46,778 nt of DNA from Bacteroidia bacterium (GCA_030425425.1 JAUIAO010000050.1:1-46778), one strand, 5' to 3'. Shown: positions 33,066-45,187, numbered from the stretch's first letter. Numbers and translations: made by a program. The notes: a model not told the origin generated them from the sequence alone.

Positions 33066-33796
33066 TTAAACAGTCAAAATTTATCAAATCACTCAAAATA
33101 AAAAAGTACAGAACCAAGGAAAGGTGTTTTATTGCCGAAGGGAAGAAGAATGTCTTAGAAGCCATTTCAGCGAATTATACTTTTAAATATCTATTGGTTA
33201 CCACATCATTCAAGCAACAACACAGTGAATTGTTGCAAAAATATGAAGATCATCTGATAGATGTAGATGAGAAAACGCTGGTTGCTCACGGAACGTTCAA
33301 AAGTAACCAAGATTGTCTTGCTGTACTTCAGATGCCGGAATTTGAGATTTCCGGGATTGATTTTCAAAAAGACATAGTGGTTTTGGATGGGGTCGGAGAT
33401 CCGGGAAATTTGGGTACAATTATTCGGACAATGGACTGGTTTGGAATCACCAATCTGGTTTGCTCACATGATGTGGCAGATGTATTCAATCCTAAGGTAA
33501 TCAATTCCACAATGGGTTCTTTTACAAGAGTGAAGGTGATCTATACGAATTTGGAAAAGTTTCTTCAAGATGTGCCTCTTCCCAAAATTGGCGCTGATTT
33601 ATCAGGTGTCAACTTGAGCGAATGGCACCCAAAAGAGCCTGTGGCACTTGTTATGGGAAGTGAATCCCACGGAATTTCAAAATCAATATCAAAACTCTTG
33701 ACCGGTAAAGTAACTATTCCTAAAAAAGGGAAAGCAGAATCCCTGAACGTGGCAATCGCTACAGGGATTCTTTGTAATCATTTGAAAAGGTTATGA
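33056..33796 (+). CDS. SpoU/TrmH-family RNA 2'-O-methyltransferase
   Basis: A 246-aa SPOUT methyltransferase. The N-terminal substrate-binding domain begins [20 protein letters not shown] then [12 protein letters not shown], typical of rRNA-modifying SpoU enzymes. The knotted catalytic domain has motif 1 [20 protein letters not shown], motif 2 [12 protein letters not shown] and motif 3 [18 protein letters not shown]. The catalytic Arg and Asn residues are present. The target nucleotide, probably in rRNA or tRNA, cannot be read from sequence. Its start abuts or overlaps that of the divergent TamL-like gene, and its stop overlaps pgi by 6 bp. Confidence 0.93.
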   Translation: MLSIKQSKFIKSLKIKKYRTKERCFIAEGKKNVLEAISANYTFKYLLVTTSFKQQHSELLQKYEDHLIDVDEKTLVAHGTFKSNQDCLAVLQMPEFEISGIDFQKDIVVLDGVGDPGNLGTIIRTMDWFGITNLVCSHDVADVFNPKVINSTMGSFTRVKVIYTNLEKFLQDVPLPKIGADLSGVNLSEWHPKEPVALVMGSESHGISKSISKLLTGKVTIPKKGKAESLNVAIATGILCNHLKRL

Positions 33797-35443
33797 TTTG
33801 AAGGCCTTATAAGCATTGATCAGACCGTTTGTGGATGCGTCGTGATCAGAAACTTCGTCGTTGTTTTTGAGTTTAGGTAAGATCTTCTTAGCCAGTTGCT
33901 TGCCCAATTCTACTCCCCATTGGTCAAAACTGAAAATATTCCAGATTATTCCCTGAACGAAGATTTTATGCTCGTACATGGCGATCAGTGAGCCCAATGT
34001 TCTAGGGTTCAATTCTTCAAAAAGAATGGAATTAGTAGGCCTGTTACCTTCAAATATTTTGAATGGTTTCAATAAATCTATTTTGGCTTGATCCGCTCCA
34101 GCTGCTTCGAATTCAGCAACTACTTCTTCCTCTGTTTTACCTTTCATCAATGCTTCTGTCTGAGCGAAGAAATTGGCCAAGAGTTTTTCGTGGTGATCAG
34201 ATAGAGGATTCTGACTTTTTGCTGCTGCAAGGAAATCACATGGAATCAATTTGGTACCCTGGTGGATTAACTGATAAAACGCATGTTGTCCATTTGTGCC
34301 AGGCTCTCCCCAGATGATAGGTCCAGTCTGATAATTCACTTTTTGTCCATCTCTGGATACGTATTTCCCATTGCTTTCCATGTCTCCTTGCTGTAGATAT
34401 GGTGCAAATGCGTGCATGTACTGATCGTAAGGAAGGATGGCATGAGACTCTGCACCGAAGAAGTTGTTGTACCAAAGTCCAAGTAAAGCCAGGATTGTTG
34501 GGATATTTTCTTCATCAGGAGTATTCAGAAAATGTTGATCCATTGCTTCTGCGCCCTCCAACAATTCATTGAATTTATCAAAACCAATAGCACACGCGAT
34601 AGGCATTCCGATGGCAGACCATAGGGAGTATCTTCCGCCTACCCATTCCCAGAATTCAAACATATTGTCTGTATCTATACCAAATTCGCCTACAGCCGAT
34701 TTGTTTGTAGATATTGCGATGAAATGATTTTTGACAAATGATTCATCCTTTGCATGATCTAGAAACCATTTTTTTGCAGACTCAGCATTGGTCATAGTTT
34801 CTTGAGTAGTGAAAGTTTTCGAAGCTATGATGAATAATGTCGTTTCAGGGTCTACCTCTTTCAGTACATTCACAATATGTGAGCTATCCACATTACTGAC
34901 GAAGTGAGAAGAAATGCCCTCTTTCTGATAAGGCTTGAGGCATTCGGTCACCATGAATGGCCCAAGGTCCGATCCGCCGATACCTATATTTACTACATGC
35001 TCAATAGGCTTTCCTGTATATCCTTTGAAGTCTCCAGCATGTAATCTCTCCACGAAAGATTTCATTTTATCCAACACCGCATTGACTTCCGGAGTTACAT
35101 CTTTTCCGTCATAGATAAACGGCTTTCCGGTTCTGTTTCTCAGAGCTACGTGAAGAACAGCACGGTCTTCAGTAAGATTGATATGCTCTCCGGAGAACAT
35201 TTTTTTCTTAGCCTCATCTAACTTTACTTCTTTGGAAAGCTCAAAAAGTAATTTTAAGGTGGTTTCATCAATCCTGTTCTTGGAATAGTCAACCAGTATT
35301 TTTTCGAATTTCGTAGAGAATTTCTCAAACCTTGTGGAGTCCTGAGCGAAAAGATTAGTCATTTGACGATCTTTAATTTCTTCGAAATGTAACTCCAGGG
35401 CCTTCCAGGCTGCAGTCTGTGTTGGATTTACTGTGGGTAACAT
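33791..35443 (-). CDS. pgi: Glucose-6-phosphate isomerase
   Basis: Interconverts glucose-6-phosphate and fructose-6-phosphate. At 550 aa it is the long, E. coli/eukaryote-like form. Diagnostic blocks are [49 protein letters not shown] (catalytic region with Arg), [39 protein letters not shown] and [15 protein letters not shown] with the terminal lysine-bearing [12 protein letters not shown]. No anomalies. A 7-bp inverted repeat just upstream of the ATG (35446-35475) may form a leader hairpin. It converges with the trmH-type gene. Confidence 0.98.
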   Translation of the reverse strand: MLPTVNPTQTAAWKALELHFEEIKDRQMTNLFAQDSTRFEKFSTKFEKILVDYSKNRIDETTLKLLFELSKEVKLDEAKKKMFSGEHINLTEDRAVLHVALRNRTGKPFIYDGKDVTPEVNAVLDKMKSFVERLHAGDFKGYTGKPIEHVVNIGIGGSDLGPFMVTECLKPYQKEGISSHFVSNVDSSHIVNVLKEVDPETTLFIIASKTFTTQETMTNAESAKKWFLDHAKDESFVKNHFIAISTNKSAVGEFGIDTDNMFEFWEWVGGRYSLWSAIGMPIACAIGFDKFNELLEGAEAMDQHFLNTPDEENIPTILALLGLWYNNFFGAESHAILPYDQYMHAFAPYLQQGDMESNGKYVSRDGQKVNYQTGPIIWGEPGTNGQHAFYQLIHQGTKLIPCDFLAAAKSQNPLSDHHEKLLANFFAQTEALMKGKTEEEVVAEFEAAGADQAKIDLLKPFKIFEGNRPTNSILFEELNPRTLGSLIAMYEHKIFVQGIIWNIFSFDQWGVELGKQLAKKILPKLKNNDEVSDHDASTNGLINAYKAFKS

Positions 35444-35445
35444 CT

Positions 35446-35475
35446 ATTGTGATTTTTTTGGGTAAAATTCACAAT
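35446..35475. promoter_or_regulatory. Inverted repeat directly upstream of pgi
   Basis: ATTGTGA (35446-35452) and TCACAAT (35469-35475) form a perfect 7-bp stem with a 16-base A/T-rich loop, ending 3 bp before the pgi start codon. As RNA it could limit ribosome access; as DNA it could bind a regulator. Confidence 0.35.
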
Positions 35476-35541
35476 AATTGAATTGATCCGCAATGTATGG
35501 AACCTTTTATTGGTGGGAATTTAAAAGTGATTTTTATTTAA

Positions 35542-36564
35542 TCAGAAGAAAAGGTGGAAACCCATTCCCTCTCTCTCGAATAAGATATACATGTAGGCTA
35601 CGAATCCTGCCAGATATATCACACCTTCGGATCTATCCACTTTGTATTGGTCGAAGGTAAACATGAAAATGAATAACAGGAATGTTCCTATCATCACAAA
35701 GTAGATGTCTAAATTCAGTGAAGGAGGGAAACCTAGTGGTGAATGCACCAATCCTGTTGTTCCAATAACCAAGAGTAAATTAAAAATATTGGACCCAACA
35801 ATGTTTCCGACAGCCAGATCTGACTTCTTCTGGAAAGCGGCAACTGCAGAGGTCGCTAATTCTGGTAATGATGTACCTGCTGCCAATATGGTTAAACCGA
35901 TTAACTTTTCACTGACACCGAATGTAGTGGCTACTTCTACCGCATTCTCAACAATCATTTGCCCACCAAAAACTAAACCTGCGATACCAAGCACTATCAT
36001 CACGGTAGTTTTTACGCTACTCATAATGACTATATCATCCACTAATTCATTTTCTTCAGGATTCCTGGTGAGGTTCATGAAAATATAGATCAGGAATAAT
36101 GCAAACATCACCAGAAGGATGGAAGCATCAAATGTGGTGAGAGTGTTGGTTTCTGATCCGAAAAACAGTTGATCATTGACCAGAACAAAGAATACAAAAG
36201 TAGCAAGTAGTGAATACGGAATCTCCTTCCAAAGTGCATTTTTATGAACTGCAAGGGGATAGATTACACTACTTACTCCAAGTATCAGAAAGAGGTTAAA
36301 GATGTTTGAACCTATGATGTTTCCGAAAACAATATCGTGCGTTAAAACACCTCCTGCACTTTCGGTAGGAACCGAACCAGAAATGATATTCACTACCAAT
36401 TCCGGAGCTGAAGTACCCATGGCCACTACTGTCAATCCAATTGCGATATCAGATACATTGAACCTTTTTGCCAATGAAGAAGCTCCATTTACCAAAAAGT
36501 CGGCTCCTTTGATCAGTAATACGAATCCGATTACTACAAACAGTAAGTTAAGAAGTACAGCCAA
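35542..36564 (-). CDS. Calcium/sodium antiporter, CaCA family (YrbG type)
   Basis: A 340-aa inner-membrane exchanger with about ten hydrophobic helices. The two inverted alpha-repeats are clear: GLTVVAMGTSAPELVVNIIS (about 43-62, facing N-F-N-L strand GNIIGSNIFNLFLI) and GLTILAAGTSLPELATSAVA (about 223-242, with GNIVGSNIFNLLLV). These carry the Ca/Na-binding Glu and Asn residues. A cytoplasmic acidic loop NPEENELVDDIV lies between the halves. The start is TTG (36564), as no ATG is in frame before the first helix. It is monocistronic, 107 bp downstream of the phosphohexomutase. Confidence 0.94.
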   Translation of the reverse strand: MAVLLNLLFVVIGFVLLIKGADFLVNGASSLAKRFNVSDIAIGLTVVAMGTSAPELVVNIISGSVPTESAGGVLTHDIVFGNIIGSNIFNLFLILGVSSVIYPLAVHKNALWKEIPYSLLATFVFFVLVNDQLFFGSETNTLTTFDASILLVMFALFLIYIFMNLTRNPEENELVDDIVIMSSVKTTVMIVLGIAGLVFGGQMIVENAVEVATTFGVSEKLIGLTILAAGTSLPELATSAVAAFQKKSDLAVGNIVGSNIFNLLLVIGTTGLVHSPLGFPPSLNLDIYFVMIGTFLLFIFMFTFDQYKVDRSEGVIYLAGFVAYMYILFEREGMGFHLFF

Positions 36565-36671
36565 GGCGGTATTCAGTTAGTGAAGGACGAATATAATTAT
36601 TTCTAGATTGAGTTTCAAAATACATTGCAAAATATCTGAAACGAAAGATTAAACATCTTTAACGTAAATTC

Positions 36672-38396
36672 TTATAAATCAAGCTCTTCTATGATTTTAG
36701 AAGTCTTAATTTTTAAAGATTCTACTGTTTTGTCATATTCGGATATATCGCTAACGTTTTGATTAACAGAAAAATAGAATTTAATCTTTGGTTCTGTACC
36801 GGACGGACGAACAGAAATCTTGCTTCCATCTGTAGTCAAAAATTGCAATACATTCGATTTTGGATAATCGATTTTCGAAGTGGTATTATTCGCCAAATCC
36901 TTACTGATTCCTTCCTGATAGTCGATCAACGTAGCTACCTCTGAACCTCCGAGTTTTGCTGGAGGGTTAGAACGGAAATCTACCATCATCTGGGCGATTT
37001 CTTCCGAACCAGTTTTTCCTTTTTTGGTCAGTGACTTTAAAGTTTCCTGATAAAGACCAAATTCGACATGGATCTGCTTGAGTAATTCATATAGCGAAGT
37101 GCCTTGATTTTTAGCCCATGCCGCCATTTCAGCAATGATCGAGCAGGAAGCTACCGCGTCTTTATCTCTCACTTTATCACCGATCATGTATCCATAACTC
37201 TCTTCTCCTCCACCTATGAATTCTTCTTTGCCTTCCAGCTCTTTGATGGCAGCAGCGATGTATTTAAATCCTGTTAGCGTGTTGTAATGTTTCACGCCGT
37301 ATTTCTCTGCGATGCGCTCCAGCAAGTCAGTGGTTACAATTGTTTTTACAATAAATTGCTTACCATCCAACTTGTCATTTTCCTGCCATTTTCGGAGTAG
37401 GTAATAGACGATCAATGTTCCAGTCTGATTTCCATTCAGCAACTGAAATTCACCCTTGTCATTTTTTACTGCAATCCCTACACGGTCAGCATCTGGGTCT
37501 GTTGCCATCACCAGATCAGCATCGATTGATTCTGCTTTTTTCAGTGCCAGACTAAGCGCCTCTGCTTCTTCAGGGTTTGGATATACTACCGTCGGAAAAT
37601 TGCCATTTGGCTCTATTTGCTCTTCTACCTGATTTACATTCTCGAATCCAAGCCTTTTCAATATTGTTGGCACTAATACAGACCCAGTACCATGTATTCC
37701 ACTAAATACAATCGGCATATCTTTCTGAGCAGCGATAGATTCTGGTGACAATGAAAGTCCCGCTATCATATCCAGATATACATCATCAATATTCTTACCT
37801 ATTAATTCAATGAGTTCTTCGTTTTTCTCAAAATTCACTTCGTCAATACTAGTAATCTTGCCAACCTCGGTGATCACGTTTTTATCATGTGGAGGGACTA
37901 ATTGTGCACCGTCATCCCAATATGCTTTGTATCCATTGTACTCTTTGGGGTTGTGAGAAGCTGTGAGAACCACACCACTTTTACAGCCAAGATGTCTGAT
38001 CGTAAAAGAAAGCTCAGGCGTAGGTCTTAATGCTTCGAATAGATAAACCTTGATACCATTTGCACTAAAAACTGCCGCTGTAGTTTCTGCGAAAAAGCGA
38101 CTATTGTTTCTGCTGTCATGGGCTATAGCAACACTGATATCTTCTCCTTTGAAAGTGTTATTTAAGTAGTTCGCCAGTCCTTGAGTAGCCATCCCAACAG
38201 TATATTTATTCATTCTGTTCGAACCAACTCCCATGATACCCCTAAGTCCGCCCGTACCGAACTCTAAATCTTTATAAAAACTTTCTGTAAGCTCAGTCCT
38301 ATCAGCATCAGCCAACATCAATTCGATTATTTTTTTGGACTCTGCATCTACTTTGGTGCTGTTAAGCCATTTTTGAGCTTTTGAGGTAATTTCCAT
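36672..38396 (-). CDS. Phosphohexomutase (phosphoglucomutase/phosphomannomutase family)
   Basis: A 574-aa alpha-D-phosphohexomutase. The active-site phosphoserine lies in VVLTASHNPKEYNGYKAYW (S147), the Mg loop in MATDPDADRVGIAV, the sugar-binding loop in FIGGGEESYGYM and the phosphate-binding loop in SVRPSGTEPKIKFYF. Its length matches the PgcA/Pgm2-like group that moves phosphate between C1 and C6 of glucose, and often also acts on mannose or ribose. With pgi close by it links glycolysis to sugar nucleotide or glycogen synthesis, although the genes are not one operon. It starts at ATG with a long A/T-rich leader and diverges from the unknown gene at 38535. Confidence 0.94.
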   Translation of the reverse strand: MEITSKAQKWLNSTKVDAESKKIIELMLADADRTELTESFYKDLEFGTGGLRGIMGVGSNRMNKYTVGMATQGLANYLNNTFKGEDISVAIAHDSRNNSRFFAETTAAVFSANGIKVYLFEALRPTPELSFTIRHLGCKSGVVLTASHNPKEYNGYKAYWDDGAQLVPPHDKNVITEVGKITSIDEVNFEKNEELIELIGKNIDDVYLDMIAGLSLSPESIAAQKDMPIVFSGIHGTGSVLVPTILKRLGFENVNQVEEQIEPNGNFPTVVYPNPEEAEALSLALKKAESIDADLVMATDPDADRVGIAVKNDKGEFQLLNGNQTGTLIVYYLLRKWQENDKLDGKQFIVKTIVTTDLLERIAEKYGVKHYNTLTGFKYIAAAIKELEGKEEFIGGGEESYGYMIGDKVRDKDAVASCSIIAEMAAWAKNQGTSLYELLKQIHVEFGLYQETLKSLTKKGKTGSEEIAQMMVDFRSNPPAKLGGSEVATLIDYQEGISKDLANNTTSKIDYPKSNVLQFLTTDGSKISVRPSGTEPKIKFYFSVNQNVSDISEYDKTVESLKIKTSKIIEELDL

Positions 38397-38459
38397 GATA
38401 TTATTGATTTAATAATTTAATTCTATTTTAAAAGTGCTAAAATATAATTTTCGTAATTA

Positions 38460-38492
38460 TTGGATAAAAAATTAAAAATATGTTAAAATTTG
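38460..38492 (+). promoter_or_regulatory. Candidate promoter of the unknown gene at 38535
   Basis: TTG (38460-38462), 21 bp, then TAAAATTTG (38484-38492). The spacing is good but the -7 element has three rather than two bases between TA and TTTG. The implied leader is about 35 bases. Confidence 0.35.
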
Positions 38493-38534
38493 CGAAATCA
38501 ATCATTCTTTACACATCACAAATTTAGTCAGGGC

Positions 38535-38945
38535 ATGAATTTAAAAAATCTTGACCAAGCAATTATCTCAATTGCACAAAAGAAAAAGCAACTTTCTGAA
38601 GAAAATTTGAGTGAATCAAAGAGACGTGCTATCCAGATAGAGCTAGAAACATTAAAATTGAATTTTCAGGCCAATTTTGGAACAATGATCGAGGAAGCAT
38701 TATTCAATTTCCACGACGAATTTTGTCCGGATAATGAAATATTGAATCCTGCAGAGTATCTCGCTAGTCATTATGTGGAAACAAATGGAGGACGAATAGA
38801 AGTAGGGGAACATGAGGGTATCCCTGTAGAGGTAGAGGATTTTCCTGGAACACATGCGAGATTAATGCTAGTTCCCAGCCCTGCGCGTTTGGTGCTGCAA
38901 GGCCAGGATGTGGACTTTCAGGAAGTAGTTTGGAAAGCTGTATAA
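38535..38945 (+). CDS. Unknown 136-aa cytoplasmic protein
   Basis: I do not recognise this gene. The ATG at 38535 gives MNLKNLDQAIISIAQKKKQL; an in-frame TTG at 38490 adds 15 polar residues and is less likely. Residues about 1-50 form a charged, probably coiled-coil helix; about 50-75 a hydrophobic and acidic segment (IEEALFNFHDEFCPDNEI); the C-terminal half (about 75-136) is beta-like with GGRIEVGEHEGIPVEVED and ARLMLVPSPARLVLQGQDVD. There is no signal peptide or membrane helix. Codon use resembles its neighbours. It stands alone, divergent from the phosphohexomutase and 2 bp from the convergent trpS stop. Confidence 0.75.
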   Translation: MNLKNLDQAIISIAQKKKQLSEENLSESKRRAIQIELETLKLNFQANFGTMIEEALFNFHDEFCPDNEILNPAEYLASHYVETNGGRIEVGEHEGIPVEVEDFPGTHARLMLVPSPARLVLQGQDVDFQEVVWKAV

Positions 38946-38947
38946 TA

Positions 38948-39916
38948 TTAGAATCCCAACTTGGTCTTAACCCGAGCCAGCACTTCGTTCGCGATCTCAC
39001 TGGCTCTTTTTTCTCCCTTTTCTAATTGTTCTTCAAGTTCAGGAAGATTGTTCATATAGTATTCAAACTTTTCGCGTGGTGCTGCAAACTTTTCAACTAA
39101 CAGTTCAAAAAGAGCTTGCTTCGCATGTCCATATCCATAGTTTCCACCCTCATAGTTTTTGCGCATTTCAGATATTTGATCATCCGAAGCGACGGTTTTG
39201 TAAATTGCAAAAACATTACAGGTGTCAGGATTTTTAGGTTCTTCCAAAGGCGTACTATCTGTTAAGATACCCATGCAATTCTTGCGGAGCTTTTTATCTG
39301 TCTGGAAAATATCAATAATGTTTCCGTATGATTTACTCATTTTTTGGCCATCAGTACCCGGAATGGTCATTAAGTTTTCGTCTATTCTTGCTTCTGGAAG
39401 TACAAAGGTATCACCATATTGATGATTGAAAGAGCTGGCAATATCTCGTGTCATTTCCAGGTGCTGCTTTTGGTCTTTTCCCACGGGGACGATATTGGCA
39501 TCATAAAGCAAAATGTCTGCTGCCATCAATACAGGGTAAGTAAACAAACCTGCATTTACGTCTGAAAGTCTGTCTGATTTATCCTTAAAAGAATGTGCAT
39601 TTGCCAGCATTGGAAAAGGAGTGTAGCAATTCAGGAACCAGGTAAGTTCAGTTACTATCGGCACTTTAGATTGACGGTAGAAAAGGTTTTTTTCAGTATC
39701 GAAACCACAAGCAATCCAGGCTGCTGCTACCGCATTGACATTTTCTTGTCGTATTGCTGCATCTTTAATTGTAGTCAAGGAATGTAGGTCCGCAATGAAG
39801 AAAAACGATTCATTTTTATCATTTTTTGAAAGTTCTATTGCTGGCATAATGGCACCCAGTAGGTTGCCTAAATGTGGTTTGCCTGAACTTTGTATTCCTG
39901 TGAGAATTCGAGCCAT
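38948..39916 (-). CDS. trpS: Tryptophanyl-tRNA synthetase
   Basis: Charges tRNA-Trp; class Ic synthetase. The ATG at 39916 gives MARILTGIQSSGKPHLGNLL and a 322-aa enzyme of normal size; an in-frame TTG 18 bp upstream is rejected. Motifs are the HIGH-like PHLGN, the GxDQ-type VPVGKDQKQHLEMTRDIA and the KMSKS loop GQKMSKSYGN. The N-terminal helix that binds tRNA acceptor and the C-terminal anticodon-binding helices are complete. It diverges from the DUF1573 gene across 80 bp and has a consensus -7 element with a short leader. Confidence 0.97.
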   Translation of the reverse strand: MARILTGIQSSGKPHLGNLLGAIMPAIELSKNDKNESFFFIADLHSLTTIKDAAIRQENVNAVAAAWIACGFDTEKNLFYRQSKVPIVTELTWFLNCYTPFPMLANAHSFKDKSDRLSDVNAGLFTYPVLMAADILLYDANIVPVGKDQKQHLEMTRDIASSFNHQYGDTFVLPEARIDENLMTIPGTDGQKMSKSYGNIIDIFQTDKKLRKNCMGILTDSTPLEEPKNPDTCNVFAIYKTVASDDQISEMRKNYEGGNYGYGHAKQALFELLVEKFAAPREKFEYYMNNLPELEEQLEKGEKRASEIANEVLARVKTKLGF

Positions 39917-39931
39917 CGATCTTTTTTTGTG

Positions 39932-39939
39932 CAAACCTA
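39932..39939 (-). promoter_or_regulatory. Candidate -7 element of trpS
   Basis: On the minus strand TAGGTTTG matches TAnnTTTG and would start RNA about 9 bases before the ATG at 39916. No clear -33 element. Confidence 0.45.
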
Positions 39940-39996
39940 AATAATTTGAATCTTTGTGACGTTTGAAGAATTGTACAAAATATACCTGTCAGCAAC

Positions 39997-41085
39997 ATGA
40001 ATAAATATTTGGTCTTTGGTGCATTAATCGTAGGGTGTTTGTGTAGAGTCAATGCACAATCAAGCCTTGAATTCCTAAAGATGAAACATGATTTTGGTGA
40101 AATGGAAGAGGAGAGAGGTTCTGTTGATTATGGATTTCAATTCATCAACAACTCACTTGAGGCAATTACCATTGAGCATGTAGAGGCCGAGTGCGGATGT
40201 ACTACACCCGGATGGACAGAAGAAGCAGTTTTACCCGGTGACACGGGAGTAGTTCATGCATCTTATGATCCGTTTAATCGTCCAGGTAAGTTTGAAAAAA
40301 AACTAACGGTGTTTTATAAAGACCCTCTGGGAAATGATCAAAAAGTTAGCTTGACCATAGAGGGAATGGTGAACCCAAAGCCAAAAACAATAGAGGAAGA
40401 ACTACCAGTGGCAATCGGAAACCTGAGATTAAAATACAGAAGTCTGAATGTTGGGAAAATCACCACTGAAAAGGAAATAACAAAAGCATATGAAGTTTAT
40501 AATAGTGGCAGTGATACCCTGGTTTGGCTTCCGAAAGAAACAAATTGCCCTTCTCACATAGATTTATTGTTTTTGCCAAAACAGCTTCCACCGCATTCGC
40601 TGGGGAGCATAGTTCTTACCTATGATCCGGAAAAGCGAGATGATTTAGGTTTTGTCAATGACCAAGTGACCATTGCTACCAATGAACAGGAAGATAACAT
40701 AAAAGAACTTAATGTGATTGCTACTATAACAGAGTATTTCCCAGAAATGACAGAAAAGGAGTTGGACAGGGCGCCAAAATTAGTGTTTGATAAGACGCAA
40801 TATGATTATGGGCAGGTGAAAGCCGGAGATCAGGTGGCCGTAAACTTTACACTTACCAATAACGGAAAAGAAAAACTATTGATTAGAAAAATCAAGCCTA
40901 ATTGTGGATGTACAGTGACTTATTTGAAGAGCAATAAAATAAGGCCAGGGGATTCGGTGGAGCTTGAAGTGGTTTTCGACACCACCGGTCGAAAAGGAAG
41001 GCAGTACAAAACTGTAACTGTATTTTCTAATGATCCGACTGCTTCTGCACAAATGCTGACTTTGAAAGCGCAAGTAATAGAATAA
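39997..41085 (+). CDS. Secreted protein with two DUF1573 domains
   Basis: A 362-aa exported protein of unknown role. The signal peptide is MNKYLVFGALIVGCLCRVNA, cleaved before QSS. Two Ig-like DUF1573 domains are visible, each with F-x-x-x-x-HDFG/YDYG at the start and a C-G-C-T core: residues about 25-125 (KMKHDFGEMEEERG, AECGCTTPGWTE) and about 262-362 (KTQYDYGQVKAGDQ, PNCGCTVTYLK). The middle (about 130-250) looks like a third, degenerate copy with NVGKITTEKEITKAYEVYNS. Such proteins are abundant in Bacteroidota envelopes. Its stop is 1 bp from the convergent M1 peptidase stop. Confidence 0.9.
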   Translation: MNKYLVFGALIVGCLCRVNAQSSLEFLKMKHDFGEMEEERGSVDYGFQFINNSLEAITIEHVEAECGCTTPGWTEEAVLPGDTGVVHASYDPFNRPGKFEKKLTVFYKDPLGNDQKVSLTIEGMVNPKPKTIEEELPVAIGNLRLKYRSLNVGKITTEKEITKAYEVYNSGSDTLVWLPKETNCPSHIDLLFLPKQLPPHSLGSIVLTYDPEKRDDLGFVNDQVTIATNEQEDNIKELNVIATITEYFPEMTEKELDRAPKLVFDKTQYDYGQVKAGDQVAVNFTLTNNGKEKLLIRKIKPNCGCTVTYLKSNKIRPGDSVELEVVFDTTGRKGRQYKTVTVFSNDPTASAQMLTLKAQVIE

Positions 41086-41086
41086 G

Positions 41087-42958
41087 TTATTGCTCTTTCT
41101 CCTGATCTAGTTCAAGAATATTGTTTGATTGATCAATGTCAGGCATTCTTTTGCTTGGATCGATTTCAATTTTCTTTATTTCAGTGGTCGGAATGTCAAT
41201 TATCAATTCATACTCTGGGTGAGTCCACGGCCATTCATCACAGCTGATTCTGTTCAGTTCAGTTTCGTTAGGTTTTTCTCCCAGCATCATTGCTAGCGGA
41301 ATATAGTATAATACCTCTTCTCCATTTGCTTTGGTCACTATCAGGTCAATTGGCATTGGCATTTGACCTAATTTACTCAGGTGGATTTTACTTTGAGTGG
41401 CTTTTGCCGTGGTGGAGATATTGTCTATGCTGTAGTCAGTTGTTTTAGTGGAGTGGATCCAATAATCAAAAAACCAACTTAGTTCAATGTCCGACTCCTT
41501 CTCCATAACCTTTATGAGATCCTGTTCGTCAGGATGCTTGAATGACCATTCATTATAATATCTTAATAATCCCTGATCTCTGTTTCTATTGCCAATGATA
41601 TACCCAAGTATATCCAGAGCCATTGCACCTTTGGTATATGTTGCTACGCTATACCCAGTGTTAGTGTAGAAATGATCCGAATGGGTGGAAGATGGTTCTT
41701 CATTGCCGGAGTTTGCCCATCGGTAATATGTTTTGTAAGACCTTTCTAAGGGAAAAGGATTGTCCTTACCTAGGACTTCATTTTCCATGGTAGCATCAGC
41801 ATAGGAGGTGAATCCCTCATCCATCCAGGCAAAATAACTCTCATCAGTGGCAATCATCCCCTGATACCAGCTATGCATCATTTCGTGAAATACAGTTCCC
41901 AATAATGATTTCATCGAACGGACACCTGTTGGTTTCTTGTTGGCTACCAAAGTCGCCATTGGGTATTCCATACCTCCATCTCCTCCTTGAATGATGCTGT
42001 ATTCGTCCCATCCGTACTTTCCATAATGTTCTTGTGCATATTCGAATGCCGGAACTACATATTGTGGTAATAATTCCCAGTTTTTCGTTTCTTCACCAGG
42101 AACATAAAAGAATCTTACAAGAGGGCCTTCCTGTACTTGAGCTGTCAACTGCGTATATTCTTTATCTGCAGCCCAAACAAAATCATGTACGTTTTCAGCT
42201 TTGAACTTCCATGTGAGTTTTGAACCTTTTCTTTTAACCTTCACACCTTCTTTTTCATAGCCATATCCAACCTCATTTGGATTTTGTAAAATACCTGTTC
42301 CTGCTATTACGTAGGATTTGTCGATGGTAATATCTACTTCAAAATTTCCCCAAGGAGCATAGAACTCGCGAGCAACATAAGGTGAAGTATGCCAACCCTT
42401 GTCGTCATATTCTGCCATTTTTGGGTACCACTGAGCCATGGAATAATCGATTCCTTCAAAACTATCCCTACCATTTCTTCTAATCTGCAGAGGGACTTGT
42501 CCTTCAAATGCTAAAGAGAAAGATGTGGAGCTTTTCGGTGGAATGGGATTGTTCAGTTGCACTATCAATATAGTCTGAGATGTCCGGAGGTTCAATTCCT
42601 GACCTTCCTGAAGCATTGAACTTACCTTCAAATAACCTATTTCATCTTCTGATAGCTTACCAATTCTGTCAAGTACACGTCTGTCTGGATCGAGTAAATT
42701 CTGACTTCTGATGTCCATCATGCTTCCCGGTTGAAAAGCATTGGGATATAAGTGAAAATAAACTTTATATAAAGTGTCAGGAGAATTATTGTAATAAACC
42801 AACTTTTGCTCACCAGAATATTGATGTTTCCTGGTGTCCATTTGAACATCAATTTTATAATCTATCTGCTGTTGCCAATAATTTTGTGCAATCGATTGAA
42901 TTGAAAATTGTACAAAAACAAGTGTGAATATTACAATCTTTATATTTTTCAATAACAT
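41087..42958 (-). CDS. M1-family metallopeptidase, secreted
   Basis: A 623-aa exported aminopeptidase. A signal peptide (residues 1-24, IFTLVFVQFSIQSIAQ) precedes the M1 N-terminal beta domain. The catalytic domain has the exopeptidase loop GGMEYP (328-333, a variant of GxMEN) and the zinc site HEMMHSWYQG (H358, E359, H362) with E381 in WMDEGFTSY as third ligand. The C-terminal region (about 490-600) is helical then beta, shorter than in four-domain M1 enzymes. Similar Bacteroidota proteins are envelope peptidases of unclear substrate. The final residues are acidic. It is divergent from a 48-codon ORF. Confidence 0.93.
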   Translation of the reverse strand: MLLKNIKIVIFTLVFVQFSIQSIAQNYWQQQIDYKIDVQMDTRKHQYSGEQKLVYYNNSPDTLYKVYFHLYPNAFQPGSMMDIRSQNLLDPDRRVLDRIGKLSEDEIGYLKVSSMLQEGQELNLRTSQTILIVQLNNPIPPKSSTSFSLAFEGQVPLQIRRNGRDSFEGIDYSMAQWYPKMAEYDDKGWHTSPYVAREFYAPWGNFEVDITIDKSYVIAGTGILQNPNEVGYGYEKEGVKVKRKGSKLTWKFKAENVHDFVWAADKEYTQLTAQVQEGPLVRFFYVPGEETKNWELLPQYVVPAFEYAQEHYGKYGWDEYSIIQGGDGGMEYPMATLVANKKPTGVRSMKSLLGTVFHEMMHSWYQGMIATDESYFAWMDEGFTSYADATMENEVLGKDNPFPLERSYKTYYRWANSGNEEPSSTHSDHFYTNTGYSVATYTKGAMALDILGYIIGNRNRDQGLLRYYNEWSFKHPDEQDLIKVMEKESDIELSWFFDYWIHSTKTTDYSIDNISTTAKATQSKIHLSKLGQMPMPIDLIVTKANGEEVLYYIPLAMMLGEKPNETELNRISCDEWPWTHPEYELIIDIPTTEIKKIEIDPSKRMPDIDQSNNILELDQEKEQ

Positions 42959-43034
42959 GTTAAAACTTTCCTTAACATTATTTTAATATGAATACCCTTT
43001 TCTATTTCTTTAGGATGGTATTACAACAGAAAAT

Positions 43035-45148
<2,114 letters not shown>

Positions 45149-45156
45149 TCAAGCTG

Positions 45157-45164
45157 CAAAAATA
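45157..45164 (-). promoter_or_regulatory. Candidate -7 element of gyrB
   Basis: On the minus strand TATTTTTG matches TAnnTTTG exactly; the implied start site near 45150 gives a leader of about 8-14 bases. No TTG was found at the best -33 spacing. Confidence 0.45.
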
Positions 45165-45187
45165 CATAATTTATACTACCTCAGTGC

